In this document: piece by piece, positions 1-6,236 of the stretch
How the letters are laid out: every line of letters starts with the position of its first letter
Position numbering within the stretch: position 1 is the first letter of the stretch
The notes under the pieces: model-generated
Seen by the model: the letters and a program-made list of their open reading frames with translations, nothing else
What the model was told of the DNA's origin: nothing
Database searches by the model: none
Translations under genes and position numbers: made by a program
DNA from: a bacterium
Lineage (GTDB): Bacteria > Oederibacteriota > JAJYGY01
Length of the DNA stretch: 7,082 bases
Assembly: GCA_021790555.1 (NCBI GenBank)
Contig: JAJYGY010000006.1
Location: 1 to 7,082, forward strand
Direction: 5' to 3'

Positions 1-803
1 GAATTGCGGGTGGCCGAATCCATGGCCGTCATGCGGGCCGCGAACTCCGAGGCCATGGATTCCAGCAGGGCCCGCCAGATCTGGCTCTTCACCGCCCGGG
101 GGACCAGGGCGTCGAGGATGGGCCCCTCGGAGGGCTCAAAGGTGGCGTCGCCCCCGCCCCGGGGCCTCCCGGGGGCCGCCGCGGAAGCGGCGGTCTCCTC
201 CGCCCCCCCGTCGGGGGCGGGCGCGAAGGGAAGCAGGCGCTGTTCCACCACCTTCAGGGAAACCACGGAATGGAAGCGGGTGTAGAGCAGCAGCACCTCG
301 TCGAACTCCCCGGACGTGTATCCCCGGATGAGGTCCTTGCCGATGATCTCGGCGTCGGCCCAGGACAGGTGGTTGAAGAAATTGGCGTAGGTTCCGGCCG
401 TGGGCAGCTCCAGGCGCTGGAAAAAATCCCTGGGCTTGCGCCCCACCAGGGTCAGCTTCACCGGGCGGTCCTTCATCCCGGCCAGCAGCGCCAGGGCCCT
501 GCGCACCACGTTGGCGTTGAAGGCCCCGCAAAGGCCCTTGTCCGCCCCGATCACCACCAGGTTCAGGGCCCCCTTTCCGTTCAGGGCGCCCGGCCGGGGC
601 ATCAGCAGGGGATGGCCGGCGGCGTCCGGGCCCCCCAGCCCCCCCATCACCTCGGAAATCTTGTCGGCGTAGGGCCGGGCCGCCAGGGTGCGCTGCTGGG
701 CGCGGCGCAGGCGGGCGGCGGCCACCATCTTCATGGCCTTGGTGATCTGTTGGATGTTTTTCGCCGTCTTGATGCGGCGGCGGATTTCGCGTAGCGATGC
801 CAT
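1..803 (-). CDS. atpG: ATP synthase F1 subunit gamma (partial, C-terminus beyond window edge)
   Basis: Gamma is the central rotor shaft of F1; its N- and C-terminal helices form a coiled coil inside the alpha3beta3 head and couple rotation of the c ring to catalysis. The 267 visible codons begin MASLREIRRRIKTAKNIQQI, followed by TKAMKMVAAARLRRAQ, the classic gamma N-terminal helix. A Rossmann-like middle part carries VVIGADKGLCGAFNANV (about residues 83-99), where SDRGLCG is more usual. The last visible part, LLESMASEFAARMTAMDSATRN, is the start of the conserved C-terminal helix; about 20-25 residues are missing past position 1. The start is ATG at 803 with AGGA about eight bases upstream. 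Between about residues 194 and 223 lies a long Ala/Pro/Gly-rich linker at a site that varies in length in the family. The gene follows atpA after an 89-base gap that contains a hairpin. Identity is certain. Confidence 0.97.
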   Translation of the reverse strand, partial: MASLREIRRRIKTAKNIQQITKAMKMVAAARLRRAQQRTLAARPYADKISEVMGGLGGPDAAGHPLLMPRPGALNGKGALNLVVIGADKGLCGAFNANVVRRALALLAGMKDRPVKLTLVGRKPRDFFQRLELPTAGTYANFFNHLSWADAEIIGKDLIRGYTSGEFDEVLLLYTRFHSVVSLKVVEQRLLPFAPAPDGGAEETAASAAAPGRPRGGGDATFEPSEGPILDALVPRAVKSQIWRALLESMASEFAARMTAMDSATRN

Positions 804-827
804 CTTTTAATTCCTATCGGCTGCGAA

Positions 828-857
828 TTCCGGGCCGCGGATCGCGGATTTCCGGAA
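828..857 (-). other. Nested hairpin in the atpA-atpG gap
   Basis: An outer stem TTCCGG (828-833) / CCGGAA (852-857) encloses an inner stem CCGCG (835-839) / CGCGG (843-847) with a three-base loop. No T run follows on the minus strand, so a full intrinsic terminator is unlikely. It could be a messenger-stabilising, processing or attenuating element between the alpha and gamma genes. The inverted repeats are seen directly; the role is inferred. Confidence 0.5.
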
Positions 858-892
858 GTCGAAGGTCCAGCAAGCCGCTGAAATAGCCTTCC

Positions 893-2398
<1,506 letters not shown>

Positions 2399-2404
2399 TT
2401 GCCG

Positions 2405-2408
2405 CTCC
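2405..2408 (-). promoter_or_regulatory. atpA ribosome binding site (decides the start)
   Basis: GGAG on the minus strand lies six bases before the ATG at 2398. It falls inside the reading frame extended from the in-frame GTG at 2425, so it argues for the shorter start giving the usual MPIK... N-terminus. Confidence 0.7.
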
Positions 2409-2450
2409 GGAAAAACGTCCGTCACTGGTCAGACATCTTGAACCTTGTGC

Positions 2451-3107
2451 CTACTTCCTTTTCCTGGGGGCCTTGCCGCCCTCCTTGGATCCGCGCCGCG
2501 GCGCCCTCGCCTTCCCCTTGGGGGCCGCGCCCCGTCCCGCCGCCTTGGCCCGGGCCGCCTTGGGCCTGGGTTCGGACTCAAGCAGGGAGGCCAGGCTGCC
2601 CAGCTGGGCGGCCAGCGTGCCGTCGTAGACCCGGTCCTCCAGGCGAACCTTCAGGCCTCCCAGCAGGGAGGGGTCCACCAGGGGCTTCAGTTCCACCTCC
2701 TTGTGGAACCGCCTGGAAAGGCCCTCGGCCAGCACCTTCAGGTCGCGCTCGCCCAGCCGCGAGGCCGAGGTCACCTCGGCCTTCATCCGGCCCTCGGCGT
2801 CCTCCACCAGGTCCTGGTACTTGCTGAGGATGGCCTCCAGGAACCGCTCGCGCTTGTGGTCGAAGACGACCTTCAGGAAGCGCAGGAAAACTTCGGAAAA
2901 CTTGCCAGACAGCTCGCGGTTGAACAGCTCCCATTTGCGCTGGGCGCTCAGGACGGGCTGCGCCAGGTAGGCGCCGATCCTGGGGTCCGCCTGAAGGGCC
3001 GCCTGAAGGCCGGCCGACTCCTTGCGGGTCTGCTCCACCAGGGAGGAATCCTTTGCCGCGGCCAGCAGGGCCTTGGCGTAACGCTCGGCGATGGTGGAAG
3101 AAAGCAT
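2451..3107 (-). CDS. atpH: ATP synthase F1 subunit delta (OSCP-like) with basic C-terminal tail
   Basis: Delta sits on top of F1 and ties the alpha N-termini to the b-subunit peripheral stalk. The product is 218 residues. The N-terminal helical bundle begins IAERYAKALLAAA (6-18), continues through LQADPRIGAYLAQPVLSAQRK (38-58, a typical delta segment) and FLRFLKVVFDHKRERFLEAIL (74-94), and is followed by the C-terminal region with VDPSLLGGLKVRLEDRVYDGTLAAQLGSL (144-172), which matches the family signature. E. coli delta, about 177 residues, ends near here. The extra 40 residues (about 179-218) are Ala/Gly/Pro-rich, with 16 Lys/Arg and only two acidic residues, and probably disordered. The start is ATG at 3107 with AGGAG seven bases upstream. 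It lies between atpF (91-base gap with a hairpin) and atpA (52-base gap). Confidence 0.95.
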   Translation of the reverse strand: MLSSTIAERYAKALLAAAKDSSLVEQTRKESAGLQAALQADPRIGAYLAQPVLSAQRKWELFNRELSGKFSEVFLRFLKVVFDHKRERFLEAILSKYQDLVEDAEGRMKAEVTSASRLGERDLKVLAEGLSRRFHKEVELKPLVDPSLLGGLKVRLEDRVYDGTLAAQLGSLASLLESEPRPKAARAKAAGRGAAPKGKARAPRRGSKEGGKAPRKRK

Positions 3108-3150
3108 GGATGGCTCCTTGGATTGAAAAGGGAGGTCCCGGCTGGAGAAG

Positions 3151-3181
3151 GCCCCGGCCGCGCCGGAGGCCCCGCCGGGGC
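3151..3181 (-). other. Strong GC hairpin in the atpF-atpH gap
   Basis: GCCCCGGC (3151-3158) and GCCGGGGC (3174-3181) are perfect inverted copies, giving an 8-base-pair all-GC stem with a 15-base loop. A competing smaller hairpin, GCCCC/GGGGC (3169-3173/3177-3181), shares the same 3' part. No T tract follows on the minus strand. It sits about 18 bases after the atpF stop and 44 before the atpH start. The structure is seen; a role in messenger processing, stability or tuning expression of the Fo genes against the F1 genes is inference. Confidence 0.55.
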
Positions 3182-3198
3182 GAGCGGCCCTGCCCGCG

Positions 3199-3705
3199 CT
3201 AGGCGCGGGGGGCTCCCAGCTTCTTCTTTTCCATCTCCTTGATGAACTTCAGGGCCAGGGCGCCCTGGGTCTTCTGGTTCAGGTTGCGGGCCAGCAGCTT
3301 GGAGCTGGCCTTCACCACCAGGTCGGCCGCCTGGGCGCGCACCTGGCGCATGGCCTCCTCGGTCTCCTGCTCGATCTGCCTGCGGGCGGCCTGCAGCATG
3401 CGGGCCTGCTCGGCGCGGGCCTGCTCCATCAGCTGCTCGCGCAGCCGCCCGGCCTCGGCCCGGGCCTCTTCCTGCGCCAGCCTCTGCTTGTCCCTCAGGT
3501 CGTCCATGTCCTTGGCCGTCTGGGCCTTCAGGCGGTCGGCCTCTTCCCTGGCCGCCTGCGAATCCTGGATGGCCTTGGAGATGCGCTCCTGGCGGTCCTT
3601 CAGGTGCCGACCCAGGGGCTTGAGGTAGATCCACCAGATGAAGGCCATGCCCACCACGAAGGTGAGGCACTGGATGGCCAGGATGGACGGGTTGATTTCA
3701 AACAT
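3199..3705 (-). CDS. atpF: ATP synthase Fo subunit b
   Basis: Subunit b forms the peripheral stalk: one membrane helix anchors a long coiled coil that reaches up to delta and stops the F1 head from turning with the rotor. The 168 residues show a hydrophobic N-terminal helix (about 8-28, ILAIQCLTFVVGMAFIWWI), then LKPLGRHLKDRQERI (28-42), matching the conserved b-subunit hinge, and a charged Glu/Arg/Ala/Gln-rich helix with heptad character to about residue 140. The C-terminal part ALALKFIKEMEKKKLG is basic. Only one b gene is present, so a homodimer is expected rather than the b/b' pair of cyanobacteria and some alpha-proteobacteria. The start is ATG at 3705 with GGGAGG six bases upstream. It follows atpE by 39 bases. 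Confidence 0.96.
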   Translation of the reverse strand: MFEINPSILAIQCLTFVVGMAFIWWIYLKPLGRHLKDRQERISKAIQDSQAAREEADRLKAQTAKDMDDLRDKQRLAQEEARAEAGRLREQLMEQARAEQARMLQAARRQIEQETEEAMRQVRAQAADLVVKASSKLLARNLNQKTQGALALKFIKEMEKKKLGAPRA

Positions 3706-3744
3706 GGAACGCCTCCCGCGCTTGTTTCAAGGGGCCTGCCTGGC

Positions 3745-4116
3745 TCACTTCATCATCAGCAGCTTGGTCAGCGGGCTGACGAACAGCAGGATCATGGCCA
3801 CCACCAGGGCGTAAATGGTCAGGGATTCGATCAGGGCCAGGCCCAGCAGCAGGTTGTTGCGGATGGTGTTGGCCGCCTCGGGCTGGCGGGCGATGCCTTC
3901 CATGGCCCCGGAGGTGGCCATGCCCATGCCGATGCCGCAGCCCAGGGCCGCGAAGCCCACGCCCAGGGCCGCGCCCAGGGCCGCCAGGGCGTAGAAGTGG
4001 TTGACCGAGACGGAAACCACGCCTTCGGCGGGCGCGGAATCCGTGCCGGCGGCCATGGCCGCGCCGGCCAGGCAGAACAGGCCCAACGTGAGGAACCAAG
4101 TCGTCTTCTTCGTCAT
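3745..4116 (-). CDS. atpE: ATP synthase Fo subunit c (proteolipid) with N-terminal leader
   Basis: Subunit c forms the rotating ring that carries ions across the membrane. The product is 123 residues, against about 75-90 for a plain c subunit. The excess is a leader: Lys3-Lys4, a hydrophobic core TWFLTLGLFCLAGA and an AMA motif (20-22) like a signal-peptidase site. Helix 1 (about 42-68) carries the glycine motif GCGIGMGMA (59-67); the loop holds the conserved ARQPEA (76-81); helix 2 has LALIESLTIYALVVAMILLF with Glu97, the ion-binding carboxylate. The helix-1 position that is Gln in Na+-type rings (Gln32 of Ilyobacter tartaricus) is Met64 here, which favours H+. The perfect AGGAGG lies about ten bases before the ATG, fitting the high output needed for the most abundant subunit. 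It lies between atpB and atpF. Confidence 0.97.
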   Translation of the reverse strand: MTKKTTWFLTLGLFCLAGAAMAAGTDSAPAEGVVSVSVNHFYALAALGAALGVGFAALGCGIGMGMATSGAMEGIARQPEAANTIRNNLLLGLALIESLTIYALVVAMILLFVSPLTKLLMMK

Positions 4117-4167
4117 GATGCAACTACCTCCTGAGGGGGTTGGATGAAATTGCCGGAATTCAATCGC

Positions 4168-5016
4168 TCACGCGGCGTGCCCTTCCGCTTCGTGGCCTTC
4201 GTGTCCGTGCTCCTCGTGCACGGCGATGGCCCCGCCGATGTAGGCCATGCTCAGGCCCGTGAACACGGCCGCCTGGATGATGCCCACCAGCACCCCCAGC
4301 ACAAGGATGCCGGGCCTGAGGATGAGGGGCACGCTGATGAGGGCCTTGTTGATGGGGCCTGGCGTCTGCCAGAACATCAGCAGGATGCCGGCCAGCACCA
4401 TCAGCAGCACCTCCTTGGCCATGATGTTGCCGTAGAGACGGACGGCCAGGGTGACCGGCCTGGCCAGCTCGGTGATCCACTCCAGCACCGGAAGCATCAG
4501 GTACTGCACGGGCATCAGGATGAGCTTCATCACGCCCTTTTCCTGGCTGGAATCGATCAGGTGGAAATAGTGCCCCACGTAGGAGGAGAAACCCTTTTTC
4601 CGGATCCCCAGGGCGTGCGTGCTGAGGAAGGTGATGAGGGCGAGGGGGACGGTGGTGTCGAGCTTGGAGGTGGGGGATTCCAGGGTCGGGAAGAGGCCCA
4701 GCAGGTTTTCCACCAGGATATAAAGGAACATGCAGAGGAACAGGGGCAGGTAGTTCAGGCCCTCCGGGCCGGCGATCTGCTCGGTGGCCTCGGCCACCCA
4801 TTCGTACACGAATTCCCAGGCCGCCTGCAGCTTGCCGGGAACCCCCTTCTTGTGGAAGAGCTTGGCCAGCAGCACCAGGACCAGGATGATGGAAAAGCTG
4901 AGCCCGCTCATGTACACCGGCTGGTACTTCCCCGGGAACATTTCAGCCACGGGCAGGGCTTCGTGCGAGGACTGGCTGGATGGGGCGGCAGGGGCTTGGG
5001 CGTTCTGGCTTTGCAT
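4168..5016 (-). CDS. atpB: ATP synthase Fo subunit a
   Basis: Subunit a is the stator channel that passes protons to and from the c ring. The 282 residues contain a hydrophilic Gln/Ser/Ala-rich N-terminus (1-25), a first membrane helix (about 38-54), and a second around LPLFLCMFLYILVENLLGLFP (90-110) followed by ESPTS. The conserved helix ELARPVTLAVRLYGNIMAKE carries Arg193, which aligns with the essential E. coli Arg210; Glu202 aligns with Glu219. The last helix GVLVGIIQAAVFTGLSMAYIGGAI has Gln248 at the E. coli Gln252 position, while the E. coli His245 position is Gly. The C-terminus (267-282) is His/Glu-rich with five His. The start is ATG at 5016; the GGAAGG lies only about three bases upstream, unusually close, but no better in-frame start exists upstream before a stop. 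The gaps are 47 bases to the atpI-like gene and 51 to atpE. Confidence 0.96.
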   Translation of the reverse strand: MQSQNAQAPAAPSSQSSHEALPVAEMFPGKYQPVYMSGLSFSIILVLVLLAKLFHKKGVPGKLQAAWEFVYEWVAEATEQIAGPEGLNYLPLFLCMFLYILVENLLGLFPTLESPTSKLDTTVPLALITFLSTHALGIRKKGFSSYVGHYFHLIDSSQEKGVMKLILMPVQYLMLPVLEWITELARPVTLAVRLYGNIMAKEVLLMVLAGILLMFWQTPGPINKALISVPLILRPGILVLGVLVGIIQAAVFTGLSMAYIGGAIAVHEEHGHEGHEAEGHAA

Positions 5017-5027
5017 GGACCTTCCAT

Positions 5028-5041
5028 ATTTCCGTGGAAAT
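5028..5041. repeat. Short inverted repeat just upstream of the atpB ribosome binding site
   Basis: ATTTCC-GT-GGAAAT is a 6-base inverted repeat with a two-base centre in the 47-base gap between the atpI-like gene and atpB. On the transcript it lies directly before the GGAAGG of atpB, so it might be a protein site or an RNA element affecting atpB translation. The symmetry is seen; the function is speculative. Confidence 0.35.
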
Positions 5042-5063
5042 GCGGCGAGATCACCGCGTCAAT

Positions 5064-5342
5064 TCACGCATTTTTGCCCAAAACCCTGGTCTGGACAATG
5101 ACAAGGATCAAGAGCGGCAAGGCCAGCCCCAGCAGGAAAGGCAGGGGGCTGAACCAGGCCGCCTTCACCATCAGGTAGGCGAGCACCAGGGTGATCCCAA
5201 GCTTGAGGACCTCCAGGGCGGCCAGTCCGAGGATTTTGAGGCGCCTGGGGCCGGACTTCAGGCCCGCGACCCACAGGGCCAGGCCGGCCACGTTGAAACC
5301 CGAAAGCAGGGCCGCGGCCGCGAAATTAAGCGCCCAATTCAA
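5064..5342 (-). CDS. atpI: Small membrane protein, AtpI-like (ATP synthase subunit I), TTG start
   Basis: The product is 92 residues, almost entirely hydrophobic, with three to four membrane segments: about 6-28 (AAAALLSGFNVAGLALWVAG), 36-57 (a helix with Glu44 and Lys47, ending ITLVLAYLMV) and 66-87 (PLPFLLGLALPLLILVIV). The C-terminus is basic (QTRVLGKNA). Size, topology and position between atpZ and atpB match the short AtpI family, which helps c-ring assembly and, with AtpZ, has been linked to Mg2+/Ca2+ handling in alkaliphilic Bacillus. Family assignment rests largely on context, because AtpI sequences diverge widely. The start is TTG at 5342, chosen because a perfect AGGAGG ends five bases before it and overlaps the atpZ stop codon; no ATG near the beginning competes. 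Confidence 0.75.
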   Translation of the reverse strand: MNWALNFAAAALLSGFNVAGLALWVAGLKSGPRRLKILGLAALEVLKLGITLVLAYLMVKAAWFSPLPFLLGLALPLLILVIVQTRVLGKNA

Positions 5343-5347
5343 GCGCC

Positions 5348-5353
5348 CCTCCT
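5348..5353 (-). promoter_or_regulatory. Perfect Shine-Dalgarno for the TTG-started atpI-like gene, overlapping the atpZ stop
   Basis: AGGAGG on the minus strand lies five bases before the TTG at 5342. Its first A is the last base of the atpZ TGA stop (5355-5353). This supports the non-ATG start and suggests that ribosomes finishing atpZ re-initiate here. Confidence 0.75.
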
Positions 5354-5571
5354 CACGATCTTCCGTTCCTGAACAGCTGCCAGAAGCCGGCCGCGATGCC
5401 CAGGAAAAACAGGGCCAGGAAGCCCCAGGGGTGGGTCCAGGGCAGGTAGCGGTCGCAGGCCCAGCCCAGGACGATCCCCACGATGACGCAGGAACCCAGG
5501 TCCAGCCCCGGATTCGGCCCGGTATCCTTCATCAGCTCCTTGAAAGGCCCCCGCGGTGCGTCGCCGGCCAT
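5353..5571 (-). CDS. atpZ: AtpZ, small ATP synthase-associated membrane protein
   Basis: The product is 72 residues with a hydrophilic N-terminus (1-23) and two membrane helices (about 24-39 and 50-67). The pattern GSCVIVGIVLGWACDRYL followed by PWGFLALFFLGIAAGFWQLFR (49-68) fits the AtpZ / 'ATPase gene 1' family: a glycine-rich first helix ending in GW..D, then PW, then a GIAAGF helix. AtpZ with AtpI is reported to supply Mg2+/Ca2+ to the synthase in Bacillus pseudofirmus and is commonly encoded ahead of atp operons. Two in-frame ATGs exist, at 5577 and 5571. The GAAGGA at 5582-5577 has five-base spacing to the second but none to the first, so 5571 is chosen. The gene begins nine bases after the nuclease-like gene stops and is followed after ten bases by the atpI-like gene. 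Confidence 0.88.
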   Translation of the reverse strand: MAGDAPRGPFKELMKDTGPNPGLDLGSCVIVGIVLGWACDRYLPWTHPWGFLALFFLGIAAGFWQLFRNGRS

Positions 5572-5576
5572 TGCCA

Positions 5577-5582
5577 TCCTTC
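5577..5582 (-). promoter_or_regulatory. atpZ ribosome binding site overlapping the upstream stop codon
   Basis: GAAGGA lies five bases before the ATG at 5571. Its first two bases are the last two of the TGA stop of the nuclease-like gene (5583-5581), which points to translational coupling and decides between the two possible ATG starts. Confidence 0.65.
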
Positions 5583-6153
5583 AGGGCTGCTTTTTTCCGG
5601 GCCCTTCCTCGTCGTCTTCCGGCTTGTCGGGCTTCCAGGACCTTCCCAGGTCCGAGCCGGGCTGGTGGGTGTTGTCGTACTTCACGAAATCCGAAGGCTT
5701 CACCTTCTCGATGAATTCCTTGAAATCTTCGATGTCCTTTTCGGCCTTGCCCTTGTCCAGGATGGCCGCCTGCGACATCACCGCCTCGGACACGAAAATC
5801 GGGGCGCCCGCCCGCAGGGCCAGGGCGATGGCGTCGGAAGGCCTCGAATCGACCTCCTGGTCCGGCTGCCCGGCCGCCTGCACCACCAGGTGGGCGTAAA
5901 AGGTGTTTTCGTTGATGGAGTGGATGACGACCCGCTCCAGCTTTCCCTTGAGGGCTTCCAGCAGGCTTTTCAAGAGGTCGTGCGTGCCCGGGCGGGGGAC
6001 CGGGATTTTTTCCAGCGCCAGAAGGATGGCGTCCGCCTCCGAGATGCCGATCCAGATCGGGAGGAAGCGCTTCTCCTCGGGGTCCGTCAGGATCACCACG
6101 GGCTGCTTGCTCTGGGCGTCCACCGCCAAGCCTTTGACCATGATTTCAATCAT
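5581..6153 (-). CDS. Bifunctional nuclease (BFN/DUF151) domain protein
   Basis: The product is 190 residues with a full DUF151/BFN domain: MIEIMVKGLAVDAQSKQPVVILTD (1-24), the core FLPIWIGISEADAILLALE (30-48), PRPGTHDLLKSLL (53-65), then ENTFYAHLVV (82-91) and the hallmark DSRPSDAIALALRAGAPIFV (102-121). The founding plant member is reported to have DNase and RNase activity; the role of bacterial relatives is largely unknown, so 'nuclease' is an inherited name. No UVR domain follows, as it does in some relatives; instead there is a charged, probably disordered tail (about 165-190). The start at 6153 has GAGG five bases upstream. An in-frame ATG at 6195 would add 14 residues, but it has a C run where an SD should be and lies between the predicted -35 and -10. 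The gene heads the ATP synthase unit and is tightly coupled to atpZ. Confidence 0.93.
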   Translation of the reverse strand: MIEIMVKGLAVDAQSKQPVVILTDPEEKRFLPIWIGISEADAILLALEKIPVPRPGTHDLLKSLLEALKGKLERVVIHSINENTFYAHLVVQAAGQPDQEVDSRPSDAIALALRAGAPIFVSEAVMSQAAILDKGKAEKDIEDFKEFIEKVKPSDFVKYDNTHQPGSDLGRSWKPDKPEDDEEGPGKKQP

Positions 6154-6158
6154 TCCCG

Positions 6159-6162
6159 CCTC
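6159..6162 (-). promoter_or_regulatory. Ribosome binding site of the BFN gene (decides the start)
   Basis: GAGG on the minus strand lies five bases before the ATG at 6153. The upstream in-frame ATG at 6195 is preceded by CCCCCC and has no such site, so 6153 is preferred. Confidence 0.65.
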
Positions 6163-6177
6163 TGATGGAGCGCCGCC

Positions 6178-6206
6178 TTTATACAGGAGCGACATGGGGG
6201 GCGCAA
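6178..6206 (-). promoter_or_regulatory. Candidate sigma70-type promoter for the BFN-atpZ-atpI-atpBEFHAG unit
   Basis: On the minus strand, TTGCGC (6206-6201) and TATAAA (6183-6178) are separated by exactly 17 bases. The -10 matches the consensus at five of six positions, the -35 at three (TTG). Transcription would begin near 6171, giving a leader of about 17 bases that still contains the GAGG site of the BFN gene. It is the best promoter-like signal in the only sizeable gap ahead of the operon. Elements and spacing are seen; activity is inferred. Confidence 0.55.
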
Positions 6207-6218
6207 GTAAAATTTGCG
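6202..6218. promoter_or_regulatory. Inverted repeat over the -35, possible operator
   Basis: CGCAA (6202-6206), seven bases (GTAAAAT), then TTGCG (6214-6218) form a 17-base dyad covering most of the candidate -35 element. Size and location suit a dimeric repressor or activator site. No known regulator's consensus is claimed. Confidence 0.4.
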
Positions 6219-6236
6219 TGACTCCTTTCCGCCTCC

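Noticed and set aside
2399..2425. GTG at 2425 as the atpA start
   Set aside because: The extra nine residues are not typical of alpha subunits, and a good GGAG site lies between it and the ATG at 2398.
4048..4116. Lipoprotein signal in the c-subunit leader because of Cys16
   Set aside because: The residues around Cys16 (GLFCLAG) do not form a lipobox, and the AMA motif further on fits ordinary signal peptidase cleavage better.
3745..4116. Na+-translocating c subunit
   Set aside because: The helix-1 Gln that binds Na+ in known Na+ rings is Met64 here, so the full ligand set is missing.
5057..5062. TTGACG as the -35 of an internal atpB promoter
   Set aside because: It is a good -35 match on the minus strand, but no -10 lies 16-18 bases downstream; the nearest AT-rich hexamer is about 25 bases away.
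4144..5178. 344-codon open frame on the plus strand opposite atpB
   Set aside because: Antisense shadow of subunit a with low-complexity His/Gln/Gly-rich composition, no ribosome binding site worth noting and no family resemblance.
5191..6165. 324-codon open frame on the plus strand opposite atpZ and the BFN gene
   Set aside because: Antisense to two recognised genes; the composition is the mirror of their codon use.
6154..6195. ATG at 6195 as the BFN start
   Set aside because: It is preceded by a C run with no Shine-Dalgarno, would lie upstream of the predicted transcription start, and DUF151 homology begins at the ATG at 6153.
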